From Bacillus sp. 123MFChir2 (lineage in GTDB: Bacteria > Bacillota > Bacilli > Bacillales > Bacillaceae_G): a stretch of 64,000 bases of DNA. Below, piece after piece: positions 1-8,591 of the stretch (position 1 is its first letter; each line of letters starts with the position of its first letter). The position numbers were made by a program, and so were the translations under genes. The stretch covers positions 1-64,000 of the forward strand of contig NZ_KB910928.1 in NCBI RefSeq assembly GCF_000383235.1, read 5' to 3'. Under the pieces are notes generated by a model. The model was not told the DNA's origin. It did no database searches and saw only the letters and a program-made list of their open reading frames with translations.

Positions 1-288
1 TGGCATCATATTTGGCATTTGATTGTTTTCCATCATTGGCATCATATTTGGCATTTGATTATTTTCCATCATCGGCATCATATTTGGCATTTGATCGCTT
101 TCCATAATTGGCATCATGCTTGGCATTTGATTATTTTCCATTATCGGCATTATATTTGGTATTTGACTATTTTCCATCATTGGCATTATATTTGGCGGTT
201 GATTACTTTCCATCATCGACATTACATTCTGTATTTGACTGTTTTCCATAATTGGCATCACGTTTGGCATTTGGCTATTTTCCATCAT
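1..288 (-). repeat. 36-bp tandem repeat in safA, eight copies
   Basis: Eight consecutive 36-bp units encode 12-residue Met/Asn/Pro-rich repeats. The first two units (1-72) are almost identical and later ones diverge progressively. The array continues off the left edge, so the real copy number is unknown. Confidence 0.9.
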
Positions 289-1242
289 TGGCACCGTAAT
301 ATTAGGCGGGAGTACTTGCGGGATTTCTTTTGTGACATCGTGCATAACAACATTACTTACATTTTCTTTCTTCACTTCTGGGGCAACGACATTACTTACA
401 TTCTCTTTCTTTACTTCCGGGGCAATAATTTTACTTACATTTTCTTTCTTTACTTCCGGGGCAACAATTTTACTTACATTTTCTTTCTTTACTTCCGGGG
501 CAACGACATTACTTCCTTTCATTTTATTTACTTGCGGAGCAATTAAGTCGTTCCCTTTTTTAATAATATCTGCAATTTTATATCCTTTCGCAGGTTTAAC
601 CGGCGCTTGCGGCGGCTGTGGTAAAATGTTTACGGAAAATTTTGTGCTCTCTTTTTGTTTTTCCACTTTACTAGCAGTCGGTTGCTTTTCAATAATAGGT
701 TGTTTTTCCACTGGTTTCTCTTTTTGGATAGGTTGCTCCTTTTGCACTTCTTTTTGTATAGGCTGCTCCTTTTGCACTTCTTTTTGTATAGGCTGCTCCT
801 TTTGCACTTCTTTTTGTATAGGCTGCTCCTTTTGCACTTCTTTTTGTATAGGCTGCTCCTTTTGCACTTCTTTTTGTATAGGCTGTTCCTTTTGCGCTTT
901 TACTTGCATTTCCTTCTGCACTTTTTGTACTGCCGGCTGTTCTGTAATCGGCCCAGCTTGCGGAGTCATTTCTTCCTCTTCTTCTATACCAAGCGTTTTC
1001 GGTGCTACTGGAAATTCTTTTTGCTGTACTTCTTTTACATATTCTTTTGGAGGGACTGAACCCGCACCTGGATTTTTTTTAATTGAAACGCCGTTAGATG
1101 GTACTTTAATTTTCATGCCCGGCATAATTAAATCGGGATTACTAAGCTGTGTATTCGCTTGTTTCAATACGTCAAAATCCACCCCGTACTTTTTCGCAAT
1201 TTTCCAAAGGGTATCCCCTTTTTGCACGATATGAATTTTCAA
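1..1242 (-). CDS. safA: SafA/ExsA spore coat morphogenetic protein, 5' part (runs off the window)
   Basis: Spore morphogenetic protein that sits at the cortex-coat interface and directs coat assembly with SpoVID; the B. cereus homologue ExsA is also needed for exosporium attachment (family knowledge). Only the first 414 codons are present and the frame stays open to base 1. The start is a TTG at 1242, chosen because GGAGGGGG lies just upstream and the LysM domain begins immediately (HIVQKGDTLWKIAKKYGV to about residue 47, ending IMPGMKIKVP). After a linker with an EEEEE run come three blocks of tandem repeats: 10-residue units rich in K, Q, E and P, 13-residue units containing VAPEVKKENVS, and 12-residue units of the type MPNMMPMMENNQ. 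B. subtilis SafA is shorter and lacks such extensive repeats. It lies downstream of nadA, as in B. subtilis. The encoded partner SpoVID is also in this window. Confidence 0.9.
   Translation of the reverse strand, partial: MKIHIVQKGDTLWKIAKKYGVDFDVLKQANTQLSNPDLIMPGMKIKVPSNGVSIKKNPGAGSVPPKEYVKEVQQKEFPVAPKTLGIEEEEEMTPQAGPITEQPAVQKVQKEMQVKAQKEQPIQKEVQKEQPIQKEVQKEQPIQKEVQKEQPIQKEVQKEQPIQKEVQKEQPIQKEKPVEKQPIIEKQPTASKVEKQKESTKFSVNILPQPPQAPVKPAKGYKIADIIKKGNDLIAPQVNKMKGSNVVAPEVKKENVSKIVAPEVKKENVSKIIAPEVKKENVSNVVAPEVKKENVSNVVMHDVTKEIPQVLPPNITVPMMENSQMPNVMPIMENSQIQNVMSMMESNQPPNIMPMMENSQIPNIMPIMENNQMPSMMPIMESDQMPNMMPMMENNQMPNMMPMMENNQMPNMMP
350..505 (-). repeat. 39-bp tandem repeat in safA, four copies
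   Basis: Four consecutive 39-bp units encode 13-residue repeats with the core VAPEVKKENVS. They differ by a few substitutions and stay in frame with the LysM start at 1242. Confidence 0.88.
721..900 (-). repeat. 30-bp tandem repeat in safA, six copies, four of them identical
   Basis: Units of 30 bp encode QKEQPIQKEV. The four units from 751 to 870 are identical base for base, and the flanking units at 721-750 and 871-900 are diverged. This is the pattern of recent expansion by slippage or unequal recombination, so copy number may vary between strains. Confidence 0.92.
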
Positions 1243-1344
1243 TTTTTCCCCCTCCTGTATAACTTATCTATAATAAAAACGAGTATAAACACAATGATTG
1301 CTTCACCACAATGTATGCTCATAAAAACAAAATTATGTACAAAA

Positions 1345-1370
1345 GAAAAAGCAACGAAAATCCGTTGCTT
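1345..1370 (-). terminator. Intrinsic terminator after nadA
   Basis: On the minus strand AAGCAACG and CGTTGCTT form a hairpin around ATTTT, followed by a T-rich tract. It directly follows the nadA stop codon and separates nadA from safA. Confidence 0.8.
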
Positions 1371-2477
1371 TTATACTCGTTCTAACATTCTGTTTAATGC
1401 AAGTACCGCTTCTGCCGTTATTTTTTTATCTACTTCAATTACATTTACATGTTCGCCGCGCAAGATTGCCTCCAGTACCCATAGTAAATGTGGTAAATCG
1501 ATACGATTCATCGTTAAGCATGGACACATAAATGGATTTAATGAAATAATTTCTTTATCCGGATGCTGCTGAATAATACGATTGACTAAGTTCATTTCTG
1601 TACCGATTGCCCACTTGCTTCCAGTCGGAGCTTTTTCAATCATATCAATAATATATTTTGTTGAGCCTGCATAATCAGAAGCTGCAACAACTTCATAACA
1701 ACATTCCGGATGAACAATAATATTCATATCCGGATGGGTTTTTCTTACATTTTCAATATTTTTCACAGTAAAATTTTGATGGACGGAACAATGCCCTTTC
1801 CACAAAATGACTTGAATATCTTCCATATTCCCATCATATTCTAATGAATCTGTATGCGGGTCCCAAACTGCCATGTTTTCTAGTGGTACACCAAGGTCAT
1901 ATGCTGTATTACGTCCCAAATGCTGATCAGGTAAGAATAAAATTCGCTCTTTTTGTGTAAACGCCCATTTTACCATCTCTTTCGCATTAGAAGATGTAAC
2001 TGTTGCGCCGTCATTTCGGCCGCAAAATGCTTTAATTGCAGCAGTTGAATTTACATAAGTTAATGGAAGTATTGTATCTCCAAATAGTTGCTGCAATTCT
2101 TTCCAAGCCCGCTCTGTTTGTTCAATATCAGCCATATCAGCCATCGAACAACCTGCTCGCATATCAGGAAGAATAACAATTTGATCATCTGTTGTTAGCA
2201 TATCAGCTGTCTCTGCCATAAAGTGAACACCGCAAAATACAATATACTTTGCCTCTTTATTACGCGCTGCTAATTGGGCAAGCTGCAAAGAATCTCCTGC
2301 CCCGTCTGAAAACTGAACAACCTCATCTTTTTGATAATGATGCCCTGGTATGAAAAGCTTTTTCCCCATCTTTTCTTTAATTTCACGCACACGCACTTCC
2401 ATCTCTTCGATTGACATTGTTCTATAACGATCTGGTAATATCGTTTCAATCGGTTGCACTGTTTCTAAAATATCCAT
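1371..2477 (-). CDS. nadA: Quinolinate synthase NadA
   Basis: Condenses iminoaspartate (from NadB) with dihydroxyacetone phosphate to quinolinate in de novo NAD synthesis; cytosolic and dependent on a [4Fe-4S] cluster. The 368-residue protein has cysteines at 110 (MRAGCSMAD), 230 (WKGHCSVHQ) and 320 (MCPC), the three cluster ligands known from B. subtilis NadA. It is last in the nadB-nadC-nadA operon, 25 bp after nadC, with GAGGGGG upstream of the ATG. The divergent iscS gene probably supplies sulfur for this cluster. Full length, nothing unusual. Confidence 0.97.
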   Translation of the reverse strand: MDILETVQPIETILPDRYRTMSIEEMEVRVREIKEKMGKKLFIPGHHYQKDEVVQFSDGAGDSLQLAQLAARNKEAKYIVFCGVHFMAETADMLTTDDQIVILPDMRAGCSMADMADIEQTERAWKELQQLFGDTILPLTYVNSTAAIKAFCGRNDGATVTSSNAKEMVKWAFTQKERILFLPDQHLGRNTAYDLGVPLENMAVWDPHTDSLEYDGNMEDIQVILWKGHCSVHQNFTVKNIENVRKTHPDMNIIVHPECCYEVVAASDYAGSTKYIIDMIEKAPTGSKWAIGTEMNLVNRIIQQHPDKEIISLNPFMCPCLTMNRIDLPHLLWVLEAILRGEHVNVIEVDKKITAEAVLALNRMLERV

Positions 2478-2502
2478 CAGCGAAGTCCCCCTCTTCCCTC
2501 AA

Positions 2503-3336
2503 TCACACTTCTATATTAAAACTAATATCTAACGCTTTAACAGAATGCGTTAAGAGCCCTAACGAAATGTAATCCACACCTGTTTGGCCATACTTCGCTA
2601 CATTTTCCATCGTAATCCCACCTGAGGCCTCTGTAACAATTGCGCTTGGAACGAGCTTACAATATTCACGTACTTCTTCTGGTGTACGATTATCAAACAT
2701 AATAATGTCTGCCCCAGCAGAAACTGCTTCTAATACTTGTTCTTCCGTCTCTGTTTCTACTTCTACTTTCACCATATGTCCCAGCTGTTCTTTCACCGCT
2801 ATTACCGCTTTTATAATCGATCCAGCAAATGCAATATGATTATCTTTAATCATGACACCATCGTATAATCCGAAACGATGATTATAACCGCCACCGCAGA
2901 CAACGGCATATTTATCAAACATACGAAGCCCTGGCATCGTTTTTCTCGTATCGCAAATGCGCGTATAATTGCTTCCTAGTGCAGTAACCGCTTTTCTTGT
3001 CATCGTCGCTATACCGCTCATACGCTGAATAACATTTAACACAACGCGCTCAGCTGTTAACAAAGAAGCAATCGGCCCTTGTACAGTAGCAAGAATTTCT
3101 CCGTTTGTTACCAAGTCCCCGTCTTTTTTATGAAGTATAACTTCAATTCGATGATCTAATAATAAAAAACCTTCCTTAATTACATCAGCTCCGGCAAACA
3201 CACCTGTATCTTTGACAAGAAACATTCCCTTTGCTTGCAGATCGTTTGGAAAAATAAGCTGCGATGTTACGTCTCGCTCCCCGATATCTTCTAGAAAAAA
3301 TTGTTTTAATGCCTCTTTTACTTTTAATGCATTCAT
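2503..3336 (-). CDS. nadC: Nicotinate-nucleotide pyrophosphorylase NadC
   Basis: Quinolinate phosphoribosyltransferase: converts quinolinate and PRPP to nicotinate mononucleotide, CO2 and PPi. The 277 residues cover the whole family fold: N-terminal open-face sandwich domain (residues about 1-110) and alpha/beta barrel with the RKTMPGLR motif and the EVETETEEQ and MFDNRTPEE segments that line the active site. The ATG follows GAGGGG by five bases, and the gene starts 15 bp after nadB. It is the middle gene of the nadBCA operon. Confidence 0.97.
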   Translation of the reverse strand: MNALKVKEALKQFFLEDIGERDVTSQLIFPNDLQAKGMFLVKDTGVFAGADVIKEGFLLLDHRIEVILHKKDGDLVTNGEILATVQGPIASLLTAERVVLNVIQRMSGIATMTRKAVTALGSNYTRICDTRKTMPGLRMFDKYAVVCGGGYNHRFGLYDGVMIKDNHIAFAGSIIKAVIAVKEQLGHMVKVEVETETEEQVLEAVSAGADIIMFDNRTPEEVREYCKLVPSAIVTEASGGITMENVAKYGQTGVDYISLGLLTHSVKALDISFNIEV

Positions 3337-3351
3337 AGTACCCCTCTTTTC

Positions 3352-4878
3352 TTAAGCAAATTGCAACATACTTCTTCTCATCACAATTTCGTGCGTCTTA
3401 TCACTACGATTCGGAAAGTCACTGCGATAATGACCGCCGATACTCTCTTTTCTTTGCAGTGCAGCTTTTGTTAGTAACTGACAAACTGTTAACATATTGA
3501 TAATTGTTATTTCCTCATTTGTAAGAGTTTCATATGGAAGCATTTTATTATAGGTTCCATACTGTTCTAACCATTGCTTCGCATACAATAAGCCTTCTTC
3601 TGTGCGAACAATTCCAACGTATTTCATCATTGTCTCTTGTATCTCTTCTTTTTTTGGTAATTGTATTTGTTGTAAATCACCTTTCACTATTTCATTGTTA
3701 CCCACGATTTGCGGCCTGCTATTTTCTAAAATGTGTTCTCCGACACGTTTTCCAAATACAAGACCTTCTAATAATGAATTACTTGCAAGACGATTGGCAC
3801 CATGTACACCATTACATGCCACTTCACCGACTGCATATAAACGATTAATCGACGTTTCCCCGTTACAATTTGTTTTTACACCGCCCATATGAAAATGAGC
3901 GCCTGGCACTACTGGAATGCACTTACTTTCTACGTTAACGCCACTTTTTTCACATAAAAAAGAGACTGTTGGAAACCGTTCTTCAAAATTTGCAATAGAT
4001 GATATATCTAAACGCACCGTTTCACCTGCTAACATTTGTTCATGAATAGCACGCGCAACTACATCACGCGGCGCGAGGTCTTGTTGTTCATGAACATTCT
4101 TCATAAAGCGCTCTCCTTTTCTATTTCGAAGAATTGCTCCTTCTCCGCGCACCGCTTCTGATACAAGGCCACAGCAAGTATCATTTACATACAACATCGT
4201 TGGGTGAAACTGTACAAATTCTAAATCAACGAGCTCTCCACCAGCTCGATATATCATTGCTAAGCCATCACCTGTAACAGTACGATCATTAGAGGTAAAC
4301 GCATACAGTCCTCCAATACCGCCTGTTGCCAGTACAACACACTGCGCGTCATACTTTTGTACATTCCCTTCACTATCACGTGCTATAACACCGTGACAAG
4401 TTTGATTTTCTATTATGAAATCCAAAACCATTACGTGTTCAACAACCGTTACATATGGAAGTACTCGCTCTGCAAGATGTGCTAATAAATTTTTCCCAGT
4501 TGCATCCCCGCCCGCATGTAAAATACGGCGTTTTCGATGCGCTCCTTCTTTTCCAAGATGCAGCCCTCGTTCATCACCGTCAAAGCGCATCCCGCTATCT
4601 AATAATGTTTGCATTTCTCGCGGCCCATGCTCTACTAAATAGCGCACCGCTTCGGTATTGTTATAATGGCAACCTGCTGTAAGCGTATCTTCATAGTGAT
4701 CGTCTGGATGATCAGATGAAGATACTACTGCTGCAATCCCGCCTTGTGCTAAATTTGTATTGTTGTTTCGCCCTGTTTTCTTTGTGATAATCATCACATT
4801 CTTTTCGTGGCAAATGGTTTGTGCAACGCGCAGCGCTGCAACCCCGCTCCCAATAATTAAGACATCTGCGTTTGGCAT
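3352..4878 (-). CDS. nadB: L-aspartate oxidase NadB
   Basis: FAD flavoprotein that oxidises L-aspartate to iminoaspartate, the first step of de novo NAD synthesis. The N-terminal dinucleotide-binding motif VLIIGSGVAALRVA, the NLAQGGIAAV segment and the GGDATGK and GANRLASNSLLEG motifs mark the aspartate oxidase/succinate dehydrogenase flavoprotein family. An ATG at 4884 is only two bases from the GGGGG ribosome-binding site, so I prefer the ATG at 4878, which gives 508 residues starting MPNADVLIIG. First gene of the operon; an operator-like palindrome lies about 30 bp upstream. Confidence 0.96.
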   Translation of the reverse strand: MPNADVLIIGSGVAALRVAQTICHEKNVMIITKKTGRNNNTNLAQGGIAAVVSSSDHPDDHYEDTLTAGCHYNNTEAVRYLVEHGPREMQTLLDSGMRFDGDERGLHLGKEGAHRKRRILHAGGDATGKNLLAHLAERVLPYVTVVEHVMVLDFIIENQTCHGVIARDSEGNVQKYDAQCVVLATGGIGGLYAFTSNDRTVTGDGLAMIYRAGGELVDLEFVQFHPTMLYVNDTCCGLVSEAVRGEGAILRNRKGERFMKNVHEQQDLAPRDVVARAIHEQMLAGETVRLDISSIANFEERFPTVSFLCEKSGVNVESKCIPVVPGAHFHMGGVKTNCNGETSINRLYAVGEVACNGVHGANRLASNSLLEGLVFGKRVGEHILENSRPQIVGNNEIVKGDLQQIQLPKKEEIQETMMKYVGIVRTEEGLLYAKQWLEQYGTYNKMLPYETLTNEEITIINMLTVCQLLTKAALQRKESIGGHYRSDFPNRSDKTHEIVMRRSMLQFA

Positions 4879-4909
4879 TTTCATTGCCCCCTACTTTACA
4901 CTTTTCAAC

Positions 4910-4919
4910 TGTCTTGACA
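4910..4919. promoter_or_regulatory. Putative NiaR (NadR/YrxA) operator between nadB and iscS
   Basis: TGTCTTGACA is a palindrome apart from its centre, placed in the 124-bp divergent region between nadB and the iscS-nadR pair. NiaR repressors control these genes in Bacillus in response to nicotinate, and their reported boxes share this TGTC/GACA symmetry (recalled, not searched). Its right half doubles as a TTGACA -35 for iscS, with TAAAAT 18 bases further on, so binding would block that promoter. Confidence 0.55.
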
Positions 4920-5002
4920 CCTATATTTACATATAATTAAAATAATAACAAGAACTTTTTAGAAACCGACAAAAAAATCTAATACAGAAAGGGCTATGCT
5001 CT

Positions 5003-6145
5003 ATGATATATATGGATTATGCTGCAACAACACCTATGAGTAAAAAAGCGTTAGAGACGTACACAAAAGCTGCTGAATGTTATTTTGGAAACGAACAAAG
5101 CTTACACGATATTGGCGGAACCGCCTCCTCTTTGTTGCAATCTTGTCGCCAAACATTGGCGACGATGATCGGCGGGAAAGAACAAGGTGTTTTTTTTACG
5201 AGCGGCGGATCTGAATCGAACTATCTTGCGATTCAATCGTTACTAAATACCCACAGCGGCACTCATATTATCACAACACCTATTGAACATGCATCAATCC
5301 GAAATTATTTTCACATTCTCCAAAAGCAGGGCTATGAAATTACTGAAATTCCGGTGGATTGCTTTGGCATGATTCAACTTGACGAACTCGAGCGTGCGAT
5401 TACAGAACAAACCGTGCTTGCAAGTATTCAACATGGAAACTCTGAAATCGGCACACTGCAACCAATTACTGAAATTGGAGCCATTCTTAAAAAGCATAAC
5501 GTCTTATTTCATACAGATTGTGTGCAAACATTTGGGAAAATACCAATCAATGTGACTAAGATGAATATTGATAGTCTCTCTGTTTCAGCTCATAAAATTT
5601 ACGGTCCAAAAGGGGTGGGAGCATGCTATATAAACCCGCAAGTACGCTTTGGGCACGTGTTTCCTGGTACCTCTCATGAAAAAGGATTTCGTCCCGGCAC
5701 CGTGAATGTTCCTGGCATCGCTTCGTTTATTGCAGCAACGCAGCACATATTAAAGAATCAACAAGTGGAAGTTACTCGTTTACAAGAATTACGAACATCC
5801 TTTATCCAGCAATTACAAGCTCTATCACCCGAAATACAAGTTGAAGGTCATTCTACTTCTTGTTTACCGCATATCATTGGGGTTACAATAAAAGGAATAG
5901 AAGGTCAGTATACGATGCTAGAATGCAATCGCCGCGGCATTGCGATTTCAACAGGAAGCGCTTGTCAAATCGGAAAACAAGAGCCTTCTAAAACGATGCT
6001 TGCGATTGGTAAAGAACATGATGAGGCAAAGCAATATGTCCGTTTTTCATTCGGACAGCAGACAACAACAGAACACATCGATGCAGCGATTCATGCAATT
6101 ACAGAAGTTAGAAATCAATTCAATAGAGGGGTTAACAGAAAATGA
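5003..6145 (+). CDS. iscS: Cysteine desulfurase dedicated to NAD synthesis (NifS/IscS type)
   Basis: PLP enzyme that releases sulfur from cysteine; in B. subtilis the homologue beside nadB (NifS) matures the NadA iron-sulfur cluster. The N-terminal MDYAATTPM motif, the PLP-lysine segment SVSAHKIYGPKGVGA (about residue 199) and the catalytic-cysteine loop STGSACQ are all present in 380 residues. The ATG follows GAAAGGG by about ten bases. Transcribed away from nadB and overlapping nadR by 4 bp, so the two are translationally coupled. Confidence 0.95.
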   Translation: MIYMDYAATTPMSKKALETYTKAAECYFGNEQSLHDIGGTASSLLQSCRQTLATMIGGKEQGVFFTSGGSESNYLAIQSLLNTHSGTHIITTPIEHASIRNYFHILQKQGYEITEIPVDCFGMIQLDELERAITEQTVLASIQHGNSEIGTLQPITEIGAILKKHNVLFHTDCVQTFGKIPINVTKMNIDSLSVSAHKIYGPKGVGACYINPQVRFGHVFPGTSHEKGFRPGTVNVPGIASFIAATQHILKNQQVEVTRLQELRTSFIQQLQALSPEIQVEGHSTSCLPHIIGVTIKGIEGQYTMLECNRRGIAISTGSACQIGKQEPSKTMLAIGKEHDEAKQYVRFSFGQQTTTEHIDAAIHAITEVRNQFNRGVNRK

Positions 6146-6687
6146 ATCAAAATAACCAAAAAAAAATTTTAGGCGAGGAAAGAAGACAGCTCATTTTAGA
6201 ATGGCTCCTCGCTGCAAATAGACCATTGTCCGGCAGTGAATTATCAAAGAAAACAAACGTAAGCCGTCAAGTTATCGTACAAGATATTTCTTTATTAAAA
6301 GCACGAAACGAACCGATTATTGCAACAGCGCAAGGATATTTATATTTGAAACCGACAGAAAAACAACATACTACATTCGAGCGTATTATCGTTTCCAATC
6401 ATCTACCATCACAAGTACGCCAAGAGCTTACAATACTTGTTGATCATGGAGTTACAATTAAAGATGTAAAAGTGGAACATCCAGTGTACGGAGATTTAAC
6501 TGCTTTAATTCTGGTAAGTAACCGATTTGAACTTGAACAGTATTTAAAAAAGATTGAAGAAACAAAAGCGACTTATCTATCTCAGCTTACAGATGGAATT
6601 CATTTGCACACAATTGAAGCAGATTCGCTTGAAAGGTTAAATGCTGCTTGCGAGGCATTAGACCGGGCTGGATTTCTTGTTCAGTGA
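6142..6687 (+). CDS. nadR: NAD biosynthesis transcriptional repressor NiaR (NadR/YrxA)
   Basis: Niacin-responsive repressor of the nad genes. Residues about 10-65 form a winged helix of the HTH_11 type (ERRQLILEWLLAANRPLSGSE, then NVSRQVIVQDIS). The rest is a 3H domain with conserved histidines in DHGV, VEHPVYGDL and GIHLHTIE, which binds metal and nicotinate in this family. 181 residues, normal size. Its ATG overlaps the iscS stop, and it presumably acts on the operator-like site in the nadB-iscS gap, giving autoregulation. Confidence 0.93.
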   Translation: MNQNNQKKILGEERRQLILEWLLAANRPLSGSELSKKTNVSRQVIVQDISLLKARNEPIIATAQGYLYLKPTEKQHTTFERIIVSNHLPSQVRQELTILVDHGVTIKDVKVEHPVYGDLTALILVSNRFELEQYLKKIEETKATYLSQLTDGIHLHTIEADSLERLNAACEALDRAGFLVQ

Positions 6688-6768
6688 ATAATCCCTCCTT
6701 ATCCACCTTGAGCAAGGGGAATTCTTTTGGAAATATGTTAAGACATAATCTTTTTTCAACAAAGCGAA

Positions 6769-6806
6769 AAGGCACAGCGAATGATTCTCTGTGCCTTTTT
6801 TTATTT
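6769..6806 (+). terminator. Intrinsic terminator after nadR
   Basis: AAAAGGCACAG and CTGTGCCTTTTTTT form a GC-rich stem with a T-run about 80 bp after the nadR stop. Confidence 0.8.
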
Positions 6807-6849
6807 TCAACATGCTACAATAGAAAAATAGCGGGAAGGGAGAGAATAT

Positions 6850-7497
6850 ATGGGAATCGAACTCATTCACTTTAGCATCGGAAAACCAAAAACAATTCAA
6901 CATGCAGAAAATAAAGAAATGACAAGCGGCATATGTAAACAGCTTGTGGAAGATGCCTTTTTATCAACAGATGGATTTCGAGGAGACGGTGTTGCAGACT
7001 TACGCTTTCACGGAGGGCCTGATCGTGCTGTTTGTATGTATCCTTATGAACATTATGATTTGTGGGAAAACGAGTTCCATACATCCCTTCCTTCATCTGC
7101 ATTTGGAGAAAATGTAACAGTTACACATATGTTAGAGCAAGATGTTTGTATTGGCGACATTTATCAGCTCGGAGATGCAATTGTTCAAGTGACGCAAGGA
7201 CGAATTCCATGCAGTACAATTTCGAAACGACTCGGTATTCCTGGCATGTTACCTCGTATTGTTGAAACTGGCTATACAGGATATTTATGCCGCGTTCTGC
7301 AAGAAGGAACAGTTCGTAAAGACTCACAAATTACATTACTCGAACGTCATCCGCACCAAGTTTCCATTTTATTTGCAAATGAAATCTATTTCCGGGGACA
7401 AAAAGATATAGAAGGAATGAAAAAAATTATTGCCGTTCCTGAACTCGCAGAAGATTGGCGAAAATCATTAACCGCACGGCTTAAAAAATTAACATGA
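6850..7497 (+). CDS. MOSC domain protein (YiiM-like)
   Basis: MOSC domains, as in molybdenum cofactor sulfurase C-termini and YiiM, bind molybdenum cofactor and are linked to reduction of N-hydroxylated compounds; the substrate here is unknown. The 215-residue protein shows GDGVADLRFHGGPDRAVCMY, FGENVTV, IGDIYQLG and VTQGRIPCSTISKRLG, the last carrying the conserved MOSC cysteine. GGGAAGGGAG precedes the ATG. It has its own unit: terminators flank it on both sides, and its neighbours (nadR, pheA) are functionally unrelated. Confidence 0.85.
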   Translation: MGIELIHFSIGKPKTIQHAENKEMTSGICKQLVEDAFLSTDGFRGDGVADLRFHGGPDRAVCMYPYEHYDLWENEFHTSLPSSAFGENVTVTHMLEQDVCIGDIYQLGDAIVQVTQGRIPCSTISKRLGIPGMLPRIVETGYTGYLCRVLQEGTVRKDSQITLLERHPHQVSILFANEIYFRGQKDIEGMKKIIAVPELAEDWRKSLTARLKKLT

Positions 7498-7535
7498 AGA
7501 ATCCCAATGCATACGCACTGGGATTCTTTTTTTCA
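7498..7535. terminator. Bidirectional terminator between the MOSC gene and pheA
   Basis: AGAATCCCA and TGGGATTCT pair across a short loop with a T-run on the plus side and an A-rich start on the other. The two genes converge here and the hairpin touches the pheA stop codon. Confidence 0.8.
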
Positions 7536-8387
7536 CACCCAATAAGAAAAATAACTTCCAAGTAGCGTAACTGAAAAACCAAGTGCTTCTAATTCCATTC
7601 TCACTCCTGGAAGCAGAACATCATCATACTCTTTCTCCACATCAATTAAGAAAAAATAATTACCAAGACCTGTTTTCATTGGACGAGACTCAATTTTGGA
7701 AAGGTTTAGTTTCCTCCATGCAAATGCGGATAATACTTGATATAACGCTCCTGCATAGTCTGAAGGTAACGTTACCATAAGCGTTGTTTTCTTTTTGCGG
7801 CGCTCTCCATTTCTCGGTAAATTCACTTGTTCATGCTTATGCAATACGAGAAAACGTGTATGATTATTTTTATGCGTATGAATATCACGCTGAACAATCG
7901 ATAATCCATACTTTTCTGCCGCAGCCTCATTAGCAATTGCCGCAATTTTTTCTTCTGGATGTTCCATCACAAACTGCGCGGCAGCACTCGTTGATGTCAT
8001 GTCACGCACCGTTACACCTTTTAATTCTTGATTCAAAAACTTATGACACTGCGCAATCGCATGCGGATGAGAATGCACCGCATATACATCTTGCCAATGC
8101 TTTGCATGCTGCGAATGAACAAGAAAATGTTGCTGGACAGGTACTGTAATTTCCCCAACGATCGGCAGCGTTTGCTCATGCACAAGATAGTCAATCGTAA
8201 TATTTACCGAGCCTTCAATCGCATTTTCAAGCGGGACAACTGCAAAATCAACAACCTCATTTGCTGCTGCATCTATACACTCTGGAATCGTTCGATACGG
8301 TACATGTTCAGCCTCAGGAAAGAAGCGACTCACCGCCATATTTGTAAATGTTGCTTCCGGTCCTAAATAGCCAACTCGAATCGTCAT
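7533..8387 (-). CDS. pheA: Prephenate dehydratase PheA
   Basis: Converts prephenate to phenylpyruvate in phenylalanine synthesis. The catalytic domain occupies about residues 1-180 (GYLGPEATFTNMA, TSTSAAAQF, and NNHTRFLVL with the TRF motif). A C-terminal ACT regulatory domain follows, with ESRP (part of the phenylalanine-binding motif) near residue 245. 284 residues, normal length. GAGGG precedes the ATG. In B. subtilis the ACT-domain gene pheB lies next to pheA and obg; here that interval holds a repeat and the Bce-type module and no pheB. Confidence 0.96.
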   Translation of the reverse strand: MTIRVGYLGPEATFTNMAVSRFFPEAEHVPYRTIPECIDAAANEVVDFAVVPLENAIEGSVNITIDYLVHEQTLPIVGEITVPVQQHFLVHSQHAKHWQDVYAVHSHPHAIAQCHKFLNQELKGVTVRDMTSTSAAAQFVMEHPEEKIAAIANEAAAEKYGLSIVQRDIHTHKNNHTRFLVLHKHEQVNLPRNGERRKKKTTLMVTLPSDYAGALYQVLSAFAWRKLNLSKIESRPMKTGLGNYFFLIDVEKEYDDVLLPGVRMELEALGFSVTLLGSYFSYWV

Positions 8388-8474
8388 CTCGTTCCCTCTT
8401 TTTCGTTTTCTTACTGTTATACCATAAACAATTCTATTCTTCTACTTGTTTTTTGAAAATTGAAACAAACGCTA

Positions 8475-8588
8475 TATACAAGTAAAAAACACTTTTCTTT
8501 TAGGGCGACGAGAACATCTGGCCGTGCATAGAAGCGGTCAGGGCCTTTTTCTGCCACATGCGAAGTTTAAAACAAAGGGAACAGGCAA
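8475..8588 (+). repeat. bcr-type interspersed repeat, copy 1 (shortened)
   Basis: Carries the family core AGCGGTCAGGGCCTTTTT and the following CTGCCACATGCGAAG, with a partial left end (AAGTAAAAAACAC). The right end stops just before the permease stop codon at 8592, so this copy looks truncated. Family name assigned from memory of B. cereus-group bcr elements. Confidence 0.75.
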
Positions 8589-8591
8589 GAG

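Noticed and set aside
1-900. Regular short repeats resembling a CRISPR array
   Set aside because: Units of 36, 39 and 30 bp are contiguous multiples of three with no unique spacers and code for protein repeats.
19-1234. Long plus-strand open frames opposite safA, rich in H/W or C/S/F repeats
   Set aside because: They are antisense readings of the repeat arrays in safA; the minus-strand frame has a LysM domain and a good ribosome-binding site.
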